A stretch of DNA of 38,251 bases from Parageobacillus caldoxylosilyticus NBRC 107762 (GTDB lineage: Bacteria > Bacillota > Bacilli > Bacillales > Anoxybacillaceae). The notes beneath the pieces are model-generated. The model did no database searches. It was not told the DNA's origin and saw only the letters and a program-made list of their open reading frames with translations. Below, one piece after another: positions 33,514-38,251 of the stretch (its first letter is position 1; every line of letters begins with the position of its first letter). The position numbers and the translations under genes are program-made. The stretch spans positions 1-38,251 of the forward strand of contig NZ_BAWO01000057.1 of NCBI RefSeq assembly GCF_000632715.1. The letters are read 5' to 3'.

Positions 33514-34374
33514 ATGCCTGTATGGTTAGAAGTAGCAATTCGTTCGATTTCCATCATCATTGGCTTGTTTATCATTACGCGAATACTGGGAAAAAAACCA
33601 TTATCTAAGCTTTCATTTTTTGAGTATATCATCGGCATTACTGTCGGTGATATCGCTGGAACATTGTCAATGGATTTAGGTATTAGCTTGGAGGAAGGCA
33701 TTACCAGCATTTTGATTTGGTCGTTGTTTCCCGTGCTCACTTCTCGCATTTCACTACGAAATAAAAAATTTCGTAATTTTGTGGAAGGGAATTCCACTAT
33801 TTTTATCAAAAATGGAAAAATATTAGAGGAAAATTTAAAGCGCGAAAAGTATACAGTAGATGAACTTCTTGAACAACTTCGCAAAAAAGATGTATTTCGC
33901 GTGGCCGACGTCGAATTTGCCGTTTTGGAGCCAAACGGCGATTTAAACATACTGTTGAAACGGGAAAAACAGCCGCTAACGGTCGGCGATGTATTTCCAA
34001 ACCCGCCATCGGAAAAAGAGCCGCAAACGGTCATTATGGACGGCATGATTTTAGATGAGCCGCTGGCGACGATGGGGCTGAGCCGCGGCTGGCTCAAGCA
34101 GCAGCTAGACAAGCAAGGGGTTGCCATCGAAAACGTATTTCTCGCGCAAGTGGATTCTTACGGACAGCTGACATTGGATTTGTATGATGACAAAATCCAA
34201 ATTTCTGAGCCGCAAGAGAAAAAACTGCTGCTGGCAGCGATCAAAAAAGTGCAAGCGGACTTTGAATTATTCGCTTTGCAGACAGAGTCAAAAGAAGCAA
34301 AAGAGCTCTATCAAACAAATGCTGAAAAAATGCAAACGTTATTGCAAAAAGTGGAGCCATTTTTAAGAAACTAA
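33514..34374 (+). CDS. 2Duf-type protein: DUF421 (YetF) domain fused to DUF1657
   Basis: A 286-residue inner-membrane protein. Residues about 7-80 carry three membrane spans of the YetF/DUF421 family (FEYIIGITVGDIAGTLSMD). About 85-225 form its soluble domain (GNSTIFIKNGKILEENL, FAVLEPNGDLNIL). Residues about 236-286 form a DUF1657-like helical domain whose DFELFALQTESKEAKELYQ closely resembles SFETFALQTENQAAKQLYQ of the first gene. This is the fusion called 2Duf, which earlier work links to high wet-heat resistance of spores and slow germination. It is the last large gene of the operon. The assignment rests on domain order and operon context. Confidence 0.88.
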   Translation: MPVWLEVAIRSISIIIGLFIITRILGKKPLSKLSFFEYIIGITVGDIAGTLSMDLGISLEEGITSILIWSLFPVLTSRISLRNKKFRNFVEGNSTIFIKNGKILEENLKREKYTVDELLEQLRKKDVFRVADVEFAVLEPNGDLNILLKREKQPLTVGDVFPNPPSEKEPQTVIMDGMILDEPLATMGLSRGWLKQQLDKQGVAIENVFLAQVDSYGQLTLDLYDDKIQISEPQEKKLLLAAIKKVQADFELFALQTESKEAKELYQTNAEKMQTLLQKVEPFLRN

Positions 34375-34387
34375 AGGAGGCATCATG

Positions 34388-34558
34388 ATGGAACAAAAAC
34401 GAACTCGAACAACCGATGAAGAAATTACAATCGAATTGAAAAAAAGCGACCGCGGGCAAAAAGCAAATACGACGGATGAAGAAATATCGATCGAATTTAT
34501 GCACAGTGGGAACAATGTGACGCACCAGCCAAAAGATTATGAAGAGATTGAGTATTAA
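34388..34558 (+). CDS. 56-residue acidic protein with internal repeat, unassigned
   Basis: A short gene seven bases after a strong AAAGGAGG site, starting at the second of two ATGs (34385 or 34388). It contains two copies of TTDEEI(T/S)IE(L/F) separated by 12 residues, and ends in an acidic EEIEY tail. No membrane span or Cys. It follows the 2Duf gene by 13 bases and precedes the operon terminator, so it is the operon's last gene. I do not recognise a named family. Confidence 0.62.
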   Translation: MEQKRTRTTDEEITIELKKSDRGQKANTTDEEISIEFMHSGNNVTHQPKDYEEIEY

Positions 34559-34625
34559 CAGGAGTATGAGGAAGTATTTCGTATGGTGGTGCGGTCATCG
34601 ACCGTTATAATAGAGCTTTTTATGG

Positions 34626-34665
34626 AAAAAGCCGCTGCGGATATTTATCCGACAAGCGGCTTTTT
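34626..34665. terminator. terminator between the spoVA operon and ydbP-like gene
   Basis: AAAAAGCCGCT (34626-34636) pairs with AGCGGCTTTTT (34655-34665), with an inner GGAT/ATCC stem. A-rich on one side and T-rich on the other, it can work in both directions. Confidence 0.88.
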
Positions 34666-34679
34666 CTTTTTGTAGAAAT

Positions 34680-35000
34680 TTATACGGTTAATGACTGCAA
34701 AAACGCTTTTACTTCTTCCGGTGTTTTCGCATTGGCGCTATGGAGATGGGCCATTTTTTCTCCATTTCGGAAGACGAGTAAACTTGGGATGCCCATAACT
34801 TGATATTTTTCAGCAAGCTCTGGAAAATTGTCGCGATTGATTTCAAACCAATCGTATTGCGAATATTCCTTCACAATGTCATCGATAAACATATTCAATC
34901 TCATGCAGTCTGGGCACCACGTTGTATAAAATTTGACAACCACCGGTTTATCGCTGGAGATAATTTGTTGGAATTGCTCGGCCGTTTGTATTTCTTTCAA
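34680..35000 (-). CDS. ydbP: YdbP-like thioredoxin-family protein
   Basis: A 106-residue thioredoxin-fold protein with redox motif WCPDC, the cis-Pro segment MGIPSLLVFRNGE, and the ending HSANAKTPEEVKAFL that characterises the YdbP group. It starts at TTG 35000 with AGGAGGA seven bases upstream, which gives a start Met-Lys-Glu-Ile matching YdbP length; the longer frame from 35021 begins in the ribosome site. No signal peptide, so cytosolic. It faces the spoVA operon. Confidence 0.85.
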   Translation of the reverse strand: MKEIQTAEQFQQIISSDKPVVVKFYTTWCPDCMRLNMFIDDIVKEYSQYDWFEINRDNFPELAEKYQVMGIPSLLVFRNGEKMAHLHSANAKTPEEVKAFLQSLTV

Positions 35001-35132
35001 TGCTCTTTCCTCCTCGAACAAAATGATGTCGTTTATACTTTATCATATTTTGTCCGAAAGAAAGAATTGAAACGCCTTGGCACATCAATGTATATGCTGC
35101 ATACACAAATGGTAAGGAAGGAGGGAGAAGGA

Positions 35133-35369
35133 GTGAGTAAAGAATTGGAAAAGGCGCTTGAAACATGGGCCAATTCGCGAAAAGAAGGGCATGAGCAGTT
35201 TATTCAGCTATTTGAACAGTGGGGAAAAAATTTCGATAAGCAAATCCAGGAAATCGAAAAGTTAAACAATCAATTTTTAAAGGATGTGCAAGGAAATTTG
35301 GATTATATCAACAAGTGGTTTGCCAAAAAAGAAAATGAATTTGCCAAGTTATTCCGCATATTTGGGTAA
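35133..35369 (+). CDS. 78-residue helical protein, unassigned
   Basis: It starts at GTG 35133, seven bases after AAGGAGGG. The sequence is almost wholly charged helix (KELEKALETWANSRKEGHEQ, then FDKQIQEIEKLNNQFLKD) with regular hydrophobic spacing, suggesting a coiled coil, and a short aromatic C-terminus ending Phe-Gly. No membrane span or signal. It precedes the YjcZ-type gene. I do not recognise a family. A longer open frame upstream overlaps the ydbP-like gene on the other strand and is not credible. Confidence 0.6.
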   Translation: MSKELEKALETWANSRKEGHEQFIQLFEQWGKNFDKQIQEIEKLNNQFLKDVQGNLDYINKWFAKKENEFAKLFRIFG

Positions 35370-35448
35370 CATATTTCCACATGTGCCTATACCGGTTGCA
35401 AGTACGATGAATAGGATGAAGTAACAAAGCGTAAGGAGGTGCACCACT

Positions 35449-35595
35449 ATGGGCTTTGGATGCTGCGGTTTTGGAGGTTACGGTTACGGAGGTTACGGCT
35501 ACGGAGGCTACGGCTTTGGCGGCGGCAGTAGCTTTGTGTTGATTGTTGTATTGTTCATTTTGTTAATTATTGTCGGTACTTCAATTATCGGCTAA
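35449..35595 (+). CDS. YjcZ-family sporulation micropeptide
   Basis: A 48-residue peptide: [10 protein letters not shown], then a Gly-Tyr repeat block ([16 protein letters not shown]), then one hydrophobic span ([22 protein letters not shown]). This is the typical layout of the YjcZ/YtzL family of small spore membrane proteins. The ATG has a strong GTAAGGAGGTG site. A terminator follows. No clear sporulation promoter was found upstream. Confidence 0.85.
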   Translation: MGFGCCGFGGYGYGGYGYGGYGFGGGSSFVLIVVLFILLIIVGTSIIG

Positions 35596-35608
35596 TGTCA
35601 TGTAACGG

Positions 35609-35648
35609 GTACGGGCTGTTCTATTCGGCGGGCAGCTCGTACTTTTTC
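35609..35648 (+). terminator. terminator of the YjcZ-type gene
   Basis: GTACGGGCTG (35609-35618) pairs with CAGCTCGTAC (35633-35642), with one G-U pair, followed by TTTTTC. Confidence 0.85.
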
Positions 35649-35661
35649 TTTCACATGTATG

Positions 35662-35689
35662 CACTTCTTTTTTTTCATTTCATACCATA
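35662..35689 (+). promoter_or_regulatory. candidate sigma-K promoter of spoVIF
   Basis: CATACCATA (35681-35689) fits the sigma-K -10 CATANNNTA, with CACT (35662-35665) 15 bases upstream as a weak -35. The spacer is one base short, so this is tentative. Sigma-K control fits the known late role of SpoVIF. Confidence 0.42.
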
Positions 35690-35714
35690 TAGGAGGAAAA
35701 GGAGGAGTTGGTAA

Positions 35715-35972
35715 ATGGATAATCAGTTTTTTAAAAATATTGAAAAGAAAACAGGCGTAAACATAAAAGACATATTGGAATTGGCAAACTCCTTACAACA
35801 TGCCAACTTTAAAGATGAAAAAACGGTACGTCATGTGATTCAGCGCGTCGCACAAATCGCGAACCGGAAAGTGCCGAAAGAATTGGAAGACCAAATTGTG
35901 AAAACGATCATTCAAAACGGAAAACAGCTTGACTTCAGCACGATCGCCAACATGCTGAACAACAAAAAATAG
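35715..35972 (+). CDS. spoVIF: stage VI sporulation protein F (SpoVIF)
   Basis: SpoVIF (YjcC) is a late mother-cell protein required for proper coat assembly and spore resistance in B. subtilis. The 85-residue protein closely follows the family: FFKNIEKKTGVNIKDILELA, QHANFKDEKTVRHVIQRVAQIANRKV, GKQLDFSTIANML. The ATG lies after a GGAGGAGTTGG site. It is monocistronic, with a hairpin after the stop. Confidence 0.94.
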   Translation: MDNQFFKNIEKKTGVNIKDILELANSLQHANFKDEKTVRHVIQRVAQIANRKVPKELEDQIVKTIIQNGKQLDFSTIANMLNNKK

Positions 35973-36010
35973 GCAAAAGGGAGCCTTCCAAATCGGAGCT
36001 CCCTTTTGCC
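35972..36010 (+). terminator. hairpin terminator of spoVIF
   Basis: GGCAAAAGGGAGC (35972-35984) pairs with GCTCCCTTTTGCC (35998-36010) over 13 base pairs; the T tract is inside the stem, so it could work in either direction. Confidence 0.78.
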
Positions 36011-36416
36011 ATTTATCATTTATTTGTTTCAAGAAATGATGGCCGTCACTGAAAATGCCGATGAAGTTATTGGACAGAGAGGCCGTTTATATTGACAAAA
36101 TAGCGTTGATTGAGCGATGATTATTCTCGCTAATCAACATGTTTGTCATTACAAAAAAAGACGTTATGACGGTTATATGGCCGAAGCGCAGATGCATGAA
36201 ACGAGCTTAAAAAGTACGGAGCAAATTCATGAAATGGGCATCTATTGGGGAAGCGAATGGAATTGTATTTCCTCCTGGCTGCTATATCGTACGGCAATAA
36301 CCGCTTATTTAACAAAGCTCGTCCAAGACGGGAAGACAGTGACCAACGTACGAAGCCATTCTTTATCGATTGCCGGGAAAATGAGGTGAGGGACCGTACC
36401 ATCGTTTGATACGGTC
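36011..36416. other. 406-base region with decayed-looking coding sequence
   Basis: No well-supported gene. An open frame 36117-36389 (90 residues) lacks a ribosome site, and protein-like stretches appear in other frames too, for example NNRLFNKARP in a different frame near 36295, which fits a frameshifted relic. A stem with GTTGATT/AATCAAC and AGCG/CGCT (about 36105-36140) and a short GACCGTA/TACGGTC hairpin (36392-36416) are present. The latter may serve the minus-strand yjcF gene. I could not identify the ancestral gene. Confidence 0.4.
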
Positions 36417-36848
36417 TTAAAGCGATTTTACCATTGTTACATGGGGGATTCCAGCATCCATAAACACATCGGAAACAGTTTGATATCCAAGTTTTTGATA
36501 AAATGGCTCTGCATGTGTTTGCGCATTCAGCTTTACTTTTGGGACACCCTGTTTTTTCGCAAACTGCTCAATCGTTTCCATAATCAGTCTTCCTGCCCCG
36601 CGGCCGCGATACGATGGCAAAACACAAATTCGTTCGATCTTACCGAGACCGTTATCGATCATGCGAAATCTGCCAGCACCAACCGGTTTTTCTCCATCGT
36701 ACAAAACAAAATGCATAGCTTCCTGCTCAAATTCATCGATTTCTTCCTCTTCTGGAACACGTTGCTCCTCAATAAACACGATTCGCCGAACAAGCAAGGC
36801 ATCCTTATATAATGACGGATCGCTTTTTTTTCCAATCACTACGTTCAT
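36417..36848 (-). CDS. yjcF: GNAT acetyltransferase YjcF
   Basis: A 143-residue N-acetyltransferase. The acetyl-CoA site is in RICVLPSYRGRGAGRLIMETIEQFA (the Q/RxxGxG/A motif), with upstream strand FVLYDGEKPVGAGRFRMID. The N-terminal VRRIVFIEEQRVPEEEE segment is typical of the ElaA/YjcF group. I choose the ATG at 36848 (MNVVIGKK), with AGGAG upstream; the longer frame to 37085 overlaps yjcG. Substrate unknown. It follows yjcG with a one-base gap, so it is translationally coupled. Confidence 0.9.
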   Translation of the reverse strand: MNVVIGKKSDPSLYKDALLVRRIVFIEEQRVPEEEEIDEFEQEAMHFVLYDGEKPVGAGRFRMIDNGLGKIERICVLPSYRGRGAGRLIMETIEQFAKKQGVPKVKLNAQTHAEPFYQKLGYQTVSDVFMDAGIPHVTMVKSL

Positions 36849-36849
36849 G

Positions 36850-37371
36850 TTACTCCTGTTCCTTTCCTCCAACAAGAAAAGTCTCGTATACTGTCCATGA
36901 GCCGTTTTCCAATTGATAGAGAAGGTGGAAGCGGTCAACCGTTTCCTCAAAATGAACCTTTTGCATTTGTAATTGTCCGTATACATCAGCATATTCAGCA
37001 CTTGGCAAATCACGGCCGATGGTAATATGAGGAACAAATACGTATTCTGGTTTATCGGCAAAAATTCCGCTGTGAAGCCGTTCATAAAGGCGCTGCAGCG
37101 TTTCGTTCGGCTCCACTTTTAAATAAATAACATTGCTCGCTGGATAAAACGAGCTAAATTTTGTCACTTTTAACGGAATGAGATCTGTTTCAGCCGCAAT
37201 TTTGCGCAATTCTTTCACCATTTCTTTAATTTGCTGGTCGTCAGCTTCAAAAGGTTCTTTTAAGGTTAAATGCGGCGGAATGAGGGCGTAATGGCTATCA
37301 TAACGCTTTCTATAGGAATTGGCAAAATCCTGTATTCGCTTCGAAGGAAATAAAGCAATACCATATTTCAT
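36850..37371 (-). CDS. yjcG: YjcG, 2H phosphoesterase (2'-5' RNA ligase-like)
   Basis: A 173-residue member of the 2H phosphoesterase superfamily, which act on 2',3'-cyclic or 2'-5' phosphodiester bonds. Both HxT motifs are present: [10 protein letters not shown] near residue 34 and [10 protein letters not shown] near residue 118. Length matches B. subtilis YjcG. The ATG follows AAGGAGGGG. The promoter has an extended -10 TGTTATAAT at 37411-37403. Substrate unknown. Confidence 0.93.
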   Translation of the reverse strand: MKYGIALFPSKRIQDFANSYRKRYDSHYALIPPHLTLKEPFEADDQQIKEMVKELRKIAAETDLIPLKVTKFSSFYPASNVIYLKVEPNETLQRLYERLHSGIFADKPEYVFVPHITIGRDLPSAEYADVYGQLQMQKVHFEETVDRFHLLYQLENGSWTVYETFLVGGKEQE

Positions 37372-37402
37372 AAAAACCCCTCCTTATGATAAGTAGTACT
37401 TA

Positions 37403-37411
37403 ATTATAACA
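37403..37411 (-). promoter_or_regulatory. extended -10 promoter of yjcG-yjcF
   Basis: TGTTATAAT on the minus strand is a perfect extended -10. No good -35 is visible. The palindrome AAGTAGTACTT (37391-37401) lies directly at the predicted start and could be an operator. Confidence 0.6.
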
Positions 37412-37435
37412 AAATTCCGAAAAGTATGGTAGTGT

Positions 37436-38164
37436 TTACAACGAAAGGAGATGCGCAATTGCGCGCGGAACGTCAGGCTGCCAATATGTCCATGCATGAC
37501 CGCCGTCAAATTCGTTGTACTCATACAAAAATCCTTTTTGGATAAACGCTTCACGTGCCTTTCGATTCGGAGTGATAAAATCACGCACGTTTCCGTCCGT
37601 CGTCTTTACTGCTGTTTCGTTTGTACCTACCGAGTGATAAATTTGCAATAATGGTGGTTCCGGAAAATGCAAAATTTTTTCGATGATCCCTTCATCGATA
37701 TATGGCGACTGCATCGCAATTTTTCCAAATGTATGCGGATACAACAATCCAGCCATCAGAGAGACGGTGCCGCCAAGGGAATCACCGATGAGCGCGCGCC
37801 CTTTCCCGATTTGGTACGTAGGAAACGTTTGATCTAAAAACGGAACGAGCTCATGTGCTAAAAAACGCAAATAACGGCTGTTTTTCTTTCCGCTTGGATG
37901 ATATTTCTCGTAGCGGTCTTTAACATCATGATACGGGATTCCGATGACAATGGTGCGATCAATCTTGCCGCTTTCCATCAGTTGTTCGATAACGCTTTTG
38001 ATTTTCCCGTACATAAAATAATCTTTCCCATCCTGTGCGATAAGAAGAGAATACTTATGAAGCGGAGAAAACGTGCTTGGCAAATAAGCAAGCAGCGTTA
38101 TTTCTTCTTCGAGCTCATTGCTGTAGATCGTATAATCATGCATCGTTCCTTTTGGTGTCGCCAT
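37436..38164 (-). CDS. yjcH: alpha/beta-hydrolase (esterase D-like) YjcH
   Basis: A 242-residue hydrolase of the esterase D/enterochelin-esterase-like group. The nucleophile elbow is GDSLGG (ALIGDSLGGTVSLMAGL), and His in GGHAWTYWQ is the likely catalytic His; an Asp or Glu completes the triad. No signal peptide. I choose the ATG at 38164 (MATPKGT), six bases after GGAGG; a frame start at 38194 has no ribosome site. Its promoter is an extended -10 TGTTACAAT at 38208-38200. Native substrate unknown. Confidence 0.9.
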   Translation of the reverse strand: MATPKGTMHDYTIYSNELEEEITLLAYLPSTFSPLHKYSLLIAQDGKDYFMYGKIKSVIEQLMESGKIDRTIVIGIPYHDVKDRYEKYHPSGKKNSRYLRFLAHELVPFLDQTFPTYQIGKGRALIGDSLGGTVSLMAGLLYPHTFGKIAMQSPYIDEGIIEKILHFPEPPLLQIYHSVGTNETAVKTTDGNVRDFITPNRKAREAFIQKGFLYEYNEFDGGHAWTYWQPDVPRAIAHLLSL

Positions 38165-38199
38165 GGTGCATCCTCCATAAAAACAACAATTCACCTGTT

Positions 38200-38208
38200 A
38201 TTGTAACA
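38200..38208 (-). promoter_or_regulatory. extended -10 promoter of yjcH
   Basis: TGTTACAAT on the minus strand, with TTAACA 19 bases before the -10 hexamer as a weak -35. It lies about 35 bases before the yjcH start. Confidence 0.55.
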
Positions 38209-38251
38209 TATTTTTGCTAAAACATGTTAATAAACACCGTTGAACCGATGA

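Noticed and set aside
33489-34127. 212-residue minus-strand frame over the 2Duf gene
   Set aside because: Serine-rich antisense shadow of a recognised DUF421 gene.
37391-37401. Palindrome AAGTAGTACTT as a FapR box
   Set aside because: It lacks the TTAGTACC half and yjcG is not a lipid gene; kept only as a possible operator in the promoter entry.

Overview
This window comes from a thermophilic, endospore-forming member of the Bacillaceae, most likely Geobacillus or Parageobacillus. The evidence is close gene-by-gene collinearity with the Bacillus subtilis yja/yjb/yjc region (fabHA-fabF-yjaZ-yjbA-trpS-oppABCDF-spx-yjbE-mecA-coiA-pepF-yjbHIJKLM-nadF-yjbO-prpE-fabI-cotO-spoVIF-yjcFGH), intermediate GC, strong Gram-positive Shine-Dalgarno sites, frequent GTG/TTG starts and a dense sporulation cluster. 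No tRNA, rRNA, CRISPR array or intact insertion sequence is seen.

Layout. Bases 1-2340: fabHA-fabF, type II fatty acid initiation and elongation, behind a promoter overlapped by a FapR-type operator. 2386-4282: the putative metalloprotease yjaZ, a small membrane protein and yjbA. 4441-5766 (minus): trpS with a complete T-box leader and a good promoter. 5767-6538: a very AT-rich leader. 6539-12162: the oppABCDF oligopeptide importer. 12370-12803: a strongly folded, unassigned RNA element in front of spxA. 12804-19686: spxA, yjbE (minus), mecA, cls, coiA, pepF. 19709-22836 (mostly minus): a small membrane protein, a candidate small RNA, then yjbH-yjbI and yjbJ-yjbK. 22967-25737: yjbL-yjbM-nadF-yjbO. 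25755-27727 (minus): prpE and a rodA/ftsW-family gene. 27811-28676: fabI with a second FapR operator on its promoter.

From 28777 to about 36010 nearly everything looks sporulation-related: cotO-yjcA behind a sigma-E-like promoter, two small genes each behind a sigma-K-like promoter, a holin-like gene, then a sigma-G-type promoter and an operon of DUF1657 / YhcN-YlaJ lipoprotein / spoVAC / spoVAD / spoVAEb / DUF1657 / DUF421-DUF1657 fusion. This gene set matches the operon known as spoVA2mob, including the 2Duf protein linked to spore heat resistance. It is followed by a small repeat-containing acidic protein, a ydbP-like thioredoxin, a helical protein, a YjcZ-type micropeptide and spoVIF. The end of the window (36417-38164, minus) is yjcF-yjcG-yjcH.

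Functional links: FapR probably coordinates fabHA-fabF and fabI. Spx, its ClpXP adaptor YjbH and the ClpC adaptor MecA lie within 9 kb, together with Opp and coiA, which connect peptide signalling, redox stress and competence. The spoVA2mob-like operon, cotO and spoVIF tie the right part to spore coat, dipicolinate uptake and resistance. The points most worth a second look are the structured RNA before spxA, the spoVA2mob/2Duf operon with its small companion gene and no visible transposon, the candidate small RNA at 20016-20216, and the unassigned small sporulation genes.
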